In this document: positions 37,901 to 43,170 of the stretch, one piece after another
How positions within the stretch are numbered: position 1 is the first letter of the stretch
Layout of the letters: each line of letters begins with the position of its first letter
From: Apteryx mantelli
Lineage: Eukaryota > Chordata > Aves > Apterygiformes > Apterygidae
Assembly (NCBI RefSeq): GCF_036417845.1
Contig: NC_089980.1
Span: 40,670,501-40,734,500, forward strand
DNA length: 64,000 nt
Direction: 5' to 3'
Position numbers and translations under genes: made by a program
The notes under the pieces: model-generated
What the model saw: the letters and a program-made list of their open reading frames with translations, nothing else
What the model was told of the DNA's origin: nothing
The model's database searches: none

Positions 37901-40240
37901 AGGCTGAAGAGTCGATCTATTTAATCTTGCCTCATGTTGAAGTTGTTTCATAAGTTTGATCACTCTTCTCCTTTAACCTCCTCCTAGACTTTTTTAATAT
38001 GATTTTTTAGGTGAAAAGACTAGACAAGGTGTGGGTGAACTATGGACTTGCACACAGAAGGAGAATTGCATTTTCTGTTCTGTTCTCTACTTTTTTCCTT
38101 GACTCCTGAAATTCTGTTTGCCTCTTTCACCATTGTGAATGCATAGTTAGGACAATTTTTGCCCATATACATTACTTCTGAGCTCTTATTTTGAGTATCC
38201 TGCATAATTTTGCATCACCAAGCTAGTTTGCCCCCTTATCCAGATCACTTCTGACTATGGTGAAAAGCACATGTCTCATCACAGATCACTATGAGACTCT
38301 GCAGATTCTCTCCTCCCTCTTCTTCCTGTTTGAAAACTTACAGTCTAGTCTTATTCTTAATTCCTCATCTTTAAACCAGGGGCCCATAAAAGTCCCCTCA
38401 CCCTCATCCCATGTCAGCTTAGCTTCTTTAAAAGCTTTCGGTCAAAAGACCTCAGCCGAGTTATCCATGGGCATGTGCCCATAGTCATGAATTTTCTTCT
38501 TCAATTCCACAACGAAGCTTTCCCATTGTATCACACTTGCCCTGAGTCAGTTCATTCTGTTCTTTACTCTAGTATCACCAATTTGCCTAGTACAGAAGTT
38601 ATCCTTACTACTGTACAACTACCACTGCAGTTCCCCACATCTTCCTAAAATGGGGGCAAGTTTAAACCCTTGCCATCTTCCATTCCCAGTACTAACACTC
38701 ATTCAAGAAATAGTTTGCAGCAGAGCTAACACACTGACATGCTCATCTTTCTGTCTGGCATGCCCCCTTGGGTGAATGTCATCTAGTCCTGGCACTCTTT
38801 TTCCTCTTGCATTATCCATTTGTTGAAGGATTTTACCGTTTCTCAGGCTTGTCCCCTGCACAGAAAGATTCTGAGTGCAAAGCCTGTTTCAAACTCCTGT
38901 GCAGAGGACACTAAAGAAAAAAAGAAATTAGCTTTTCTGCTAGGCTTGAGCTTTCTTTTATATTTCAGTCAGCCCTACAGACTCCCTGTTTCAGGTGTAT
39001 TTGAAAAAGGATTTATTAGTTTTTAATTCCTTTAGCAATGATTTGTTGCTTTCCCTCAGACTCTTTTTTGGCTTGCCTGAATATAGTTAACCTATCAGAG
39101 CATATATTCTTCAGTTTTTCTTGTTTGGTCAGGATTTATGCTTTCCATAGGATGTCTTTTAACTCCTACTGCTCCCAAAATTACAGTTACTCCCTTACTC
39201 TACAGTTCAATAATTCTAGCTTTTAATTTTCTCAACTATGTCACCAATAAAAGTATTTCTCTGACAATTTTCCCAAAATAGTGGAGAAATTTCTTATCCT
39301 CCTTCCTCCCTTGCTCTTCTAGTTAACCTGTTGCAACAAATAATTCTTACAGGCTGCTATCAGTCACAGTTTTTTCATGAATCAAGTTTTCACAGGAACT
39401 CCAGTCACCATGCATTTTGTTCCCCTAAATTAAAAGATGAATTGTGATCATTTCTTCTGCTTATTTTAGGAACCAAAGCTTCTCAACAGTTAGTTATTTA
39501 CCAGAGCAGCTTATAGTCCTCTGAAGATATTTATCCTCAAAATCTACTGGTAAGCTAAAGCACTACTATTGCGTACCACTTTCTCACAGATGGAGAGATG
39601 AAGCACAGAGCCAATAAGCGTTTTCAGTACTAGAGCACCTACAAAGTCAGCATCTTGCTCCAAGTGTAAAATACACAGACCCAGTATAGGTAATAGAGTC
39701 TTTTTTGTTTGTTCGTTTAGCTACATAATTTGCTCGGAGTATACAGAAAGTCTGTGGAAAAGCAGGAATCTAAATGAAGATGCCCTGAATGCCAGGATAC
39801 TGCATAACCCATTTAAACAGTCTTCCATCACTGGAAAAGCAAATGATCACAGGCACAAATTCAGAGAAAACCTCTGGCACTTGCTTGCACCTCTGCACCA
39901 TTTGGGGACAGACCTTATTACTAGTCTGATTATTTGATGTTTTTCTCTTCAGAAAACCTTAGTGCCTGCCTCAGATGAAGTTGGTCCCCAGAACAGTGCA
40001 AACCAATGCATGTATTTGTATCTAAAATGATCAAACATAACCAAAACTATACACAAGATCAGAGTTTTACTCATAGATTTTCCTCATCCTACTTCTAAGA
40101 TTTCTGGTATACACTAACCCTGCAAAAACCAAAAATATAGGTTCCTATATACTGTGAAACTGGAATTTTCAAGGTGCCTTTCAAATCTTACCTTCTGAGT
40201 AGAGAAACCAAAGAAAGAACAAGCCTAACAGTAGCTTCAT
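84..40240 (-). CDS. PLB1: PLB1, membrane-associated phospholipase B1 (5' part, exons 1-27, spliced)
   Basis: Spliced gene on the minus strand; 27 coding exons give 648 codons without a stop. PLB1 is a brush-border and epithelial lipase (phospholipase A1/A2, lysophospholipase, retinyl ester and glyceride hydrolase) made of tandem GDSL-type repeats with a C-terminal membrane anchor. Seen here: signal peptide (1-16), repeat 1 (about 31-318), linker (319-391), repeat 2 (392-648, incomplete). Hallmarks are [14 protein letters not shown] (Ser408), [14 protein letters not shown] (Asp522), VPRAFVNLV blocks, [17 protein letters not shown] and ALGD/LWNNM motifs, all in family order. Ser408 and Asp522 are 114 residues apart, the same spacing as Ser404 and Asp518 reported for rat PLB. 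Exon order, phases and motif order match what I recall of mammalian PLB1. The 3' half of the gene is outside the window to the left. All introns are GT-AG. Confidence 0.95.
935..1016 (-). CDS. PLB1: PLB1 exon 26: SLCPC block of repeat 2
   Basis: Encodes [20 protein letters not shown] then SFNKKYQ. The C-P-C pair and the NKKYQ ending are signatures of this exon. N598-S-T is a possible N-glycosylation site. Acceptor TTCTGCAG, donor CAG/GTAAGG. Confidence 0.95.
1405..1585 (+). repeat. CR1 LINE 3' fragment, plus orientation
   Basis: Reads like the CR1 3' end in sense: GTGCCCAGAG, GAGATTCAAAACTTGACC, GAGCAACCTGCTTTA, GGAGGAGATGACCTCAGATA, CCCTTCCAACCTGAGC and ATTCTAAG. Heavily mutated and 5' truncated. 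It lies in PLB1 intron 25 in antisense to the gene. Confidence 0.85.
1586..3677. other. Rest of PLB1 intron 25, nothing further recognised
   Basis: No exon, RNA gene or clear repeat was found beyond short low-complexity runs. The open frames here lack homology and codon-like structure. Confidence 0.6.
3678..3778 (-). CDS. PLB1: PLB1 exon 25: VPRAFVNLV block of repeat 2
   Basis: Encodes [20 protein letters not shown] then [13 protein letters not shown] and AG of a split Arg. The block and the following ELYxEK..CPR segment are canonical for repeat 2. Acceptor CTTGGCAG; donor GTTTGA is weak, but phase and the next exon (SLCPC) confirm it. Confidence 0.95.
4487..4552 (-). CDS. PLB1: PLB1 exon 24
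   Basis: Encodes [20 protein letters not shown] then RE (22 codons, phase 0/0). HYSPxNxTxNIxxALDxL precedes the VPRAFVNLV block in active repeats. N537-Y-T is a possible N-glycosylation site. Acceptor TTTCAACAG, donor GAG/GTAAAA. Confidence 0.95.
4779..4790 (+). repeat. Poly-C run (C12) in PLB1 intron 23
   Basis: Twelve consecutive C; G-run on the transcribed (minus) strand. Length likely polymorphic. Confidence 0.95.
5679..5759 (-). CDS. PLB1: PLB1 exon 23: GGND block of repeat 2 (catalytic Asp522)
   Basis: Encodes [20 protein letters not shown] then CKFCSDP. Asp522 of GGND corresponds to Asp518 of rat PLB; Gly/Asn of the block belong to the SGNH signature. The CxxC pair is conserved. The acceptor is preceded by poly-T tracts (plus-strand A runs at 5,770-5,822). 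Confidence 0.97.
7687..7738 (-). CDS. PLB1: PLB1 exon 22
   Basis: Encodes [17 protein letters not shown], 52 bases like exon 8. It is the amphipathic helix of repeat 2 before the DWKLVTLF strand. N501-D-T is a possible N-glycosylation site. Donor GTGAGT, acceptor CCTGTTTAG. Confidence 0.94.
8221..8460 (+). repeat. MIR SINE, plus orientation (PLB1 intron 21)
   Basis: Shows the MIR core (TTCCCAGCTTTGCCACAGAC, GGCAAGTCACT, CTGCCTTAGTTTCTC), ATGAGGATAAT and the L2-like tail (TTGTAAAGTACTTTGAGCTT then TTGGAAGAAAGTGCTAGAGA). Divergent but nearly full-length. Confidence 0.85.
8679..8787 (-). CDS. PLB1: PLB1 exon 21: ILREFNPS block
   Basis: Encodes [20 protein letters not shown] then [15 protein letters not shown] and GA of Glu. 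[13 protein letters not shown] and NQAVAG are canonical. A GT just after GCAG looks like a donor, but phase with exon 22 requires the later GTAAGA. Acceptor TTTTCTGCAG. Confidence 0.96.
9598..9641 (-). CDS. PLB1: PLB1 exon 20: [14 protein letters not shown] block
   Basis: Short 44-base exon encoding [14 protein letters not shown] between split Ser and Asn codons. The conserved Gly pair belongs to the second SGNH block that helps form the oxyanion hole. N441-I-S is a possible N-glycosylation site. Donor GTAAGT. Confidence 0.95.
9642..11051. other. PLB1 intron 19, nothing recognised
   Basis: About 1.4 kb intron. A short CA/TA-rich stretch with a C run lies at 9,741-9,780. I see no exon, RNA gene or clear transposon. 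Confidence 0.6.
11052..11125 (-). CDS. PLB1: PLB1 exon 19: AGNGAG block of repeat 2
   Basis: Encodes [20 protein letters not shown] then GISW and AG of a split Ser. The text continues GDSLT into AGNGAGS as in active PLB1 repeats. The YRGxSWS motif is intact. Acceptor TGCTTGTAG, donor GTCAGT. Confidence 0.96.
12162..12220 (-). CDS. PLB1: PLB1 exon 18: GDSL block of repeat 2 (catalytic Ser408)
   Basis: Encodes [23 protein letters not shown] carries the nucleophilic Ser (408 in this model; Ser404 in rat PLB). 59 bases, identical in length and phase to exon 4. Acceptor is a poly-T tract plus AAG; donor GTAAGT is consensus. Confidence 0.97.
13178..13244 (-). CDS. PLB1: PLB1 exon 17: linker before repeat 2
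   Basis: Encodes [10 protein letters not shown] followed by [12 protein letters not shown] and the first base of Val. [14 protein letters not shown] text directly before the next GDSL block is characteristic of PLB1. Acceptor TTTCCAG, donor GTACAG. Confidence 0.95.
14108..14138. repeat. Perfect 12-bp inverted repeat (hairpin) in PLB1 intron 16
   Basis: GCATGAAGATGA, a 7-base spacer, then TCATCTTCATGC. It could fold as a stem of 12 bp with a 7-base loop in DNA or nascent RNA on either strand. No link to a splice site is visible. Confidence 0.9.
14712..14792 (-). CDS. PLB1: PLB1 exon 16: linker ([11 protein letters not shown])
   Basis: Encodes [20 protein letters not shown] then NTKETFQ (27 codons, phase 0/0), donor CAG/GTATAG. 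A nearer in-frame GT at 14,741 would give 17 codons, but the longer form restores the usual linker length before the next Cys and has the better donor. N353-Y-S is a possible N-glycosylation site. Confidence 0.88.
15606..15674 (-). CDS. PLB1: PLB1 exon 15: linker after repeat 1
   Basis: Encodes [20 protein letters not shown] then PSQ. LEPVG directly after LWNNM and the CPSQ ending are the usual inter-repeat linker. Acceptor TTTTCCAG, donor CAG/GTAAAA. It is separated from exon 14 by a 6.3 kb intron, the longest traced in this gene. Confidence 0.95.
16680..16751 (+). repeat. Tandem duplication, 36-bp unit, two copies
   Basis: ATATGGAATATAACACC is repeated at 36-base distance, each copy followed by a similar TAAA..TCACACA tail. 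The copies differ at a few positions. It lies inside PLB1 intron 14. Confidence 0.85.
18588..18607 (+). repeat. Poly-T run (about 20)
   Basis: Uninterrupted T tract in PLB1 intron 14; possibly the end of an old retroposon, but no flanking element was recognised. Confidence 0.9.
20165..20315 (-). repeat. MIR SINE, minus orientation (PLB1 intron 14)
   Basis: Reverse MIR text: GATGGGGACACTAAGACAT, GGGCAGTTCAAGTAACTCAC, then the region expected to read as lost reverse box text (AATCCAGAATTCAGGA). Divergent. Confidence 0.7.
21964..22056 (-). CDS. PLB1: PLB1 exon 14: end of repeat 1, His block lost
   Basis: Encodes [20 protein letters not shown] then [11 protein letters not shown]; phase 0/0. The closing LWNNM is canonical. 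Where active repeats have the APDCFHFS motif with the catalytic His, this exon has no His at all. Overall length from QP to LWNN is near that of an active repeat, so the block was mutated rather than deleted. Acceptor is a clean TTTCTCTTTCAG. Confidence 0.85.
23597..23701 (-). CDS. PLB1: PLB1 exon 13: RYDxRDDFTV block of repeat 1
   Basis: Encodes [20 protein letters not shown] then [15 protein letters not shown]. It is exactly as long (105 bases, phase 0/0) as exon 27 ([20 protein letters not shown]). This strand-helix block leads to the segment that carries the catalytic His in active repeats. Donor GTGAGC. Confidence 0.95.
24357..24435 (-). CDS. PLB1: PLB1 exon 12: CNC block of repeat 1
   Basis: Encodes [18 protein letters not shown] and ends ILRWSYQ. 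The Cys-x-Cys pair and the final Tyr-Gln are the signature of this exon in each PLB1 repeat (compare SLCPCVL and KKYQ in exon 26; 79 versus 82 bases). Acceptor TGCTGCAG, donor GTATGG. Confidence 0.95.
25868..25950 (+). repeat. Compound AT/AC microsatellite
   Basis: Alternating TA and CA blocks, including ACACACACACACAC then ATATATATATATATATATAT. In PLB1 intron 11, about 0.5 kb from exon 11. Confidence 0.97.
26468..26550 (-). CDS. PLB1: PLB1 exon 11: VPKAFVNLV block of repeat 1
   Basis: Begins [15 protein letters not shown], the most recognisable PLB1 block, then a basic segment [11 protein letters not shown], ending with AG of a split Ser. It aligns with exon 25 ([15 protein letters not shown]) but is 18 bases shorter. 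Acceptor CTGCAG, donor GTAACA. Confidence 0.95.
27889..27951 (-). CDS. PLB1: PLB1 exon 10 (repeat 1 helix before VPK)
   Basis: Encodes [21 protein letters not shown] (21 codons, phase 0/0). It matches the helix in repeat 2 exon 24 ([12 protein letters not shown]) that precedes the VPRAFVNLV block. Acceptor TTTACAG, donor GTAAGA. Confidence 0.92.
28435..28521 (-). CDS. PLB1: PLB1 exon 9: DWKL block of repeat 1, GGND degenerate
   Basis: Encodes [19 protein letters not shown] and a Cys-rich tail. The exon is phase 0 at both ends with consensus splice sites. It aligns with exon 23, where the catalytic block reads LFIGGNDLC. Here GGND is SAEN, and the Asp position is Asn167, so a second catalytic residue is absent. 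The Cys pair CSSC resembles the CKFC pair of repeat 2. Confidence 0.93.
29165..29283. repeat. Possible degraded MITE-like element
   Basis: GGGATTTTCAAAGCAC at one end and CTTTTGGAAAATATC at the other form rough inverted ends, a pattern of old interspersed elements in reptile and bird genomes. Family not established; PLB1 intron 8. Confidence 0.3.
29670..29721 (-). CDS. PLB1: PLB1 exon 8 (repeat 1 helix)
   Basis: Encodes [17 protein letters not shown], an amphipathic helix. It has the same length (52 bases) and position as exon 22 ([17 protein letters not shown]). Strong pyrimidine acceptor; donor GTTTGT is weaker than consensus. Confidence 0.9.
30266..30350 (-). CDS. PLB1: PLB1 exon 7 (repeat 1, FNPSV block)
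   Basis: Encodes LISSFNPSV followed by [18 protein letters not shown], with split codons at both ends. It corresponds to exon 21 ([17 protein letters not shown]). The block after FNPS is Gln/Pro-rich and 24 bases shorter than in repeat 2, so the GYSxGTG loop has been lost. Donor GTAAGT is consensus. Confidence 0.85.
30850..30902 (-). CDS. PLB1: PLB1 exon 6 (repeat 1, less certain acceptor)
   Basis: Encodes [17 protein letters not shown] between a split Ser and a split Ala. Donor GCAG/GTAAAA is good. The acceptor (ACATCAG) was chosen among several nearby AGs because only this one gives the required 1-in, 1-out phase; the tract before it is only moderately pyrimidine-rich. VALTHLKDV resembles the VMTVLSDI segment of mammalian repeat 1. 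It replaces the [13 protein letters not shown] exon of repeat 2. Confidence 0.65.
31900..32015 (+). repeat. MIR SINE fragment, plus orientation (PLB1 intron 5)
   Basis: Reads ATCAGGACTCCTGGGTTCTT, TGGCAAATCTCTTCTTCCTT, then GATGATATTTACTGTACAGG and AATGAGGCTTAATC, the order expected of MIR with a deletion in the middle. Confidence 0.7.
32264..32304 (-). CDS. PLB1: PLB1 exon 5: shortened block after GDSL in repeat 1
   Basis: Encodes [13 protein letters not shown] and ends with AG of a split Ser codon; acceptor TTCACAG, donor GTAACA. Its counterpart in repeat 2 (exon 19) is 74 bases, so 33 bases are missing here. The N-G-x-G substrate-site segment and the YRGxSW motif are gone. Mammalian repeat 1 is eroded at the same place. 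Confidence 0.82.
32817..32834 (+). repeat. Poly-A run (18)
   Basis: A tract in PLB1 intron 4 with no recognised element in front. Confidence 0.9.
33759..33817 (-). CDS. PLB1: PLB1 exon 4: block I of repeat 1, catalytic Ser lost
   Basis: Encodes [19 protein letters not shown]. It is the 59-base counterpart of exon 18 ([19 protein letters not shown]), with identical length and phases. The nucleophile motif GDSL has become GSLQ; Leu69 takes the place of the catalytic Ser, so repeat 1 cannot act as a serine hydrolase. The first repeat of mammalian PLB1 is degenerate at this motif too. Confidence 0.93.
34285..34348 (-). CDS. PLB1: PLB1 exon 3: entry to repeat 1
   Basis: Encodes [17 protein letters not shown] within 21 codons and ends with the first base of a Val codon; donor GTTTGT, acceptor TCAAAG. 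A single Cys sits 13 residues before the split Val, exactly the spacing in exon 17 ([16 protein letters not shown]), its counterpart before repeat 2. The pyrimidine tract is short but present. Confidence 0.8.
35946..35986 (-). CDS. PLB1: PLB1 exon 2: N-terminal pro-region
   Basis: Encodes [13 protein letters not shown] after completing a Gly codon with exon 1 (phase 1 in, phase 0 out). The acceptor is a long poly-T tract followed by AAG; donor GTAAAG. The short polar, helix-prone segment corresponds to the poorly conserved stretch between signal peptide and repeat 1 in mammalian PLB1. Identification rests on splice signals and phase more than on sequence similarity. Confidence 0.75.
36795..37000. 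other. Small GC/CpG-rich block in PLB1 intron 1
   Basis: About 200 bases with GGGTCGCTTGGGCCGGGCC, CCGGCG and CTCCCGAGC in otherwise AT-rich DNA. Candidate regulatory block; no exon seen. Confidence 0.4.
37452..39250 (-). repeat. Old CR1 LINE, minus orientation, about 1.8 kb
   Basis: The plus strand reads as reverse CR1: TGTGTCAGACTGAAGGTCCA near 37,470, TATATCATATTCCCATCC and CAGGCTGAAGAGTC near 37,880-37,915, CAAGGTGTGGGTGAACTATG near 38,030, TTGGGTGAATGTCATCTAGT near 38,770 and TTTTTTGGCTTGCCTGAATA near 39,065. These come in the order of the CR1 reverse transcriptase C-terminus and 3' end. Many stops and indels; not coding. Confidence 0.8.
40192..40240 (-). CDS. PLB1: PLB1 exon 1: start codon and signal peptide
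   Basis: Reads [16 protein letters not shown] plus the first base of a Gly codon, then donor GTAAGA. A Lys followed by an unbroken hydrophobic core of about 12 residues is a typical signal peptide, as expected for an enzyme exported to the cell surface. The start is chosen because it is the only ATG in frame before the core and the phase-1 end fits exon 2. A TATA-like box lies about 90 bases upstream of the ATG. Confidence 0.85.
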
Positions 40241-40327
40241 GATTAGTGCTTCTATGAATTGAGACTCTTCAAGTGCTGTTGCTTAGGCTCTATGGCTGTT
40301 CGCAAAGAAATTCTCTTCTTTTTCCTT

Positions 40328-40334
40328 CTTTATA
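40328..40334 (-). promoter_or_regulatory. TATA-like box upstream of PLB1 exon 1
   Basis: Minus-strand TATAAAG about 88 bases upstream of the PLB1 ATG. It would place transcription start near 40,300 and give a 5' UTR of about 60 bases. GATA-type sites (TTATCA and TGATAA) lie just upstream at about 40,340-40,355, plausible for a gut-expressed gene. Position and motif are seen; function is inferred. Confidence 0.45.
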
Positions 40335-40399
40335 TTTTATCAAGTTGATAACTCAGCAGCCATAAATTTTATTAGCCTCTTCACCTTAGGAAAGCAAAT

Positions 40400-42930
40400 T
40401 GACCGTGATAACATTTTCATACCTTGTTTCAAAAAAGATGTGTAACCCTAGTTTATACATCGCCTCATCTACGGGTCAAAGAGCAGAGGTGGCACGGCTT
40501 CTCCCACTTCTCTCCTCTGCTATGCACTTTCTCCCCCATTCTGCTCATCCTTTCTGTCCGTATCTATCAGAAATGAGCCACACTATTTATTGAACAAGTA
40601 ATGTGATCACAAGTGAAAGTAGCTGCCAGTAAAAAAAAATTTGGGGGTTGCTGCTGACGGTTAAAAAAGCTATCCAGAACATGATGTGCATAGCAGGTGT
40701 GTTTTGTTGCTCATGCAACAAATGAACTCTTAATAAAGATGCATACGCTTGGTGTAAGTGTATGTTACCCTAGTCCTACGCTTTTAGGAGTTTACTGGTA
40801 TCACACAATGCAAACCATACAAACTTTCTCACAGAAGAATAATGAAGTTAAGTGTCCTGCTAAGAATTTGTCTTGTTTTCAGAGACAGCTGGCCGCTTCA
40901 TAAGAGTAGTCTCACCAAATACGAGCACCTACAACAGTAAGCCATCTCCCGGGACACTCAAGGCTCATACAAGCAATGTATTACACCTCAGTTTGGCACC
41001 AGTCTGTCTCTGTTGGGCATGGAAGGAGACCCCATTCCTGAGGTTACGGGGCAGCTGAGACCTTTGTAACAGCCCACATCCATCCAAAAGGGGAAAGTTG
41101 TACTCTTCTCACCTTTCCTGCCTCCGCTCCTTCCTTGCTTTCACCCATCCTAATGCTGTGCCAATCTCTCTTCCACCAGCTCCAGAGCCACCAGACCCTT
41201 CTAAGAGCTGATTTAATTCACTGAAACTGCAAAAAGCTAAGCTTAATTGACTTCCAGAGAGGTGTGAAGCACATCAGAGTCAGCACAGGTGAGCATGGGA
41301 AGGCCATGATCAGAGCAAGGAGAGTAAGTCCTCCTCCCAGAGCTGCAGTCAGCTGTTGTGCAAGGCAGTGCTGCTCTACCCTGTGCTATGAAACCCTGCT
41401 CTAAAGTGAGACAGTGTAAATATCCCTCACAACTCTCTGAGATCAAGCACTTCTTCAGGGATGTGTTACCACTCCTGAAGGGTCTAGAGAGGCTTCCCTG
41501 CTTAGTGATCACCTAGGGTTATCTTTATGTCTGGAACCAGCAGAGCAAGCACCAGCCATCACACAGAGGAAAGAACCCTAGAAAGCAGTGCAGGAGGTTA
41601 CTTCTCTATCACTATCTGATGTCAATGGTGAAAGTTAAAGCTCCTAGAAACATCCTGAGCCCATAAGATTCCCAATACTGGGAGAAGAAACCATGAGGCA
41701 CTGAGGGAAGTAGCGCAAAGCCTTGAGTGCCACCAGTCCTGGCACTAGGCATATTAAACCCTACTTCTGCAGCTCCAGGTGAAGTTGCAGCCCATGGGAT
41801 ACGGGCAGTTCTGCTTCTGGAGAATTTTCCTATACTGAGGCATTCCTCACAAATCCTTTCCAAGACAGGCCACCTGCCCACAAGCAGTACAGGTAACTCT
41901 GTTCCCATTCCGCCAGAGAATTTTCTGCAAATATCAACCTTCATACTGAACTGACCAGAAACTAGTATGATCTTAAGGCCTGGGCTGATCACACTCATGC
42001 TCAAGTTTTTCCAGCTTGAGCAAGCTCCACAACCTCTCGGTCAAACTGCAATAGGTGTAATTCAGGACTCACCAAGCTTACAGTGCATCATAGGCACAGC
42101 AAGCAGTGCATAAGAGTTACTGCATATGCACAGAGCAAGTCTCTAAGTAAGACTGTACTGCTGCCTGTATGCAAACAGTCAATCCAAGCATCAGAGATTT
42201 GGGCATGTAAGCCACACGCCCAGGTCTCCAAAATCCCAGCTACAACACTACTGCAATAGCCCAGTCACTTTTGCAGATACAAAGAGTCCACACAAGTGCC
42301 AGTTAGACTGTGATATTACACTCCCTAACAAGACTCCACTGCACCTTGATTACAGCATTAACATCAAGCCTCTGTAAAACACCCTGCTGTCCTCAGACAA
42401 AGCCCTGCAGTGTCCCCAGGTCTCTTCTGAGCCTACTGATACCCAGCTAGAGCTCCTACAGAGCTAATGGGTGACTACTTAAATAAATAGCTTCAAATGC
42501 TTTACTAAACCTCTGACACACCTGGTGTCTCAGGCAATCTAGCCCGTCCTTCAAAGGGCTGTTTATTTTGTCTTTTTGTTGTTTCATGACTGAAATTTGT
42601 CATTCTTTAAGGGAATACATTGGAGATTGATTTTATGCCCACTTAACTTTTCAGAAGTGGGGATGCAATATTAATTGTGAACACACCTAGATGTTATTCA
42701 GGGTAGCACTTAAGCAGGAATCTGCCTAGATGGCAAAAAAGTTCCTCCACCTCCTGAGTCTCTAATTTCATCCCAGCCCAAGCACAGCATGGACCTCGTC
42801 AGTGCAAACAGCTGCTCCCCGGTTCCCACGTTCATGTCTGAGAGGGGAGTTTGTTCCACCTGGGCGTCTCCCAGACCAACACACAGCTTGACAGACAAGG
42901 CTCTTTTGGCCAGGAAGGTAATGAAGAGGT
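40400..42930. other. Intergenic, upstream of PLB1
   Basis: Moderate GC, no exon, RNA gene or clear transposon recognised. May contain PLB1 upstream control elements, but none can be named from sequence. Confidence 0.6.
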
Positions 42931-42939
42931 AGGAGTTTA

Positions 42940-43170
42940 CTTGTGGTCCAGGTGCCACGAAGCTGGGGGCTCCCCATGGTGGGGGCCAGTGTCAGGCACT
43001 GCTGCGGGGCCGGGCTGGGAGGTTGCCTCGGTTGGGGTCAGGGGTCCTGGCCATGACGCTGCAGCGGTGCTGGGCTCCAGCCCCAGGCTGGGCTGACGTG
43101 GGGTCAGGGGTGGTGGGGAGGCCCCGGGTGGCAGCAGGGACAGGGAGGGCTGGGGCTGCCTGCAGGGCCT
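42940..43170 (+). other. G-rich block with G-quadruplex motif
   Basis: About 230 bases of high GC with GGGGTCAGGGGT repeated at about 43,035 and 43,100. At 43,100-43,128 four G tracts with short loops meet the usual quadruplex pattern. Overlapping open frames on both strands reflect composition, not genes. Confidence 0.6.

Larger units (their letters stand above)
35987..40191. other. PLB1 intron 1
   Basis: 4.2 kb first intron. It holds the acceptor poly-T (plus-strand A run 35,990-36,007), a small GC-rich block at 36,795-37,000 and a 1.8 kb eroded CR1. No further exon recognised. Confidence 0.75.

Noticed and set aside
39560..39660. Possible MIR (CACAGATGGAGAGATGAAGC)
   Set aside because: Only one short block resembles MIR; the rest of the core is not recognisable.
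41612..42004. 130-codon minus-strand open frame
   Set aside because: No domain, no splice context, overlaps an open frame on the other strand.
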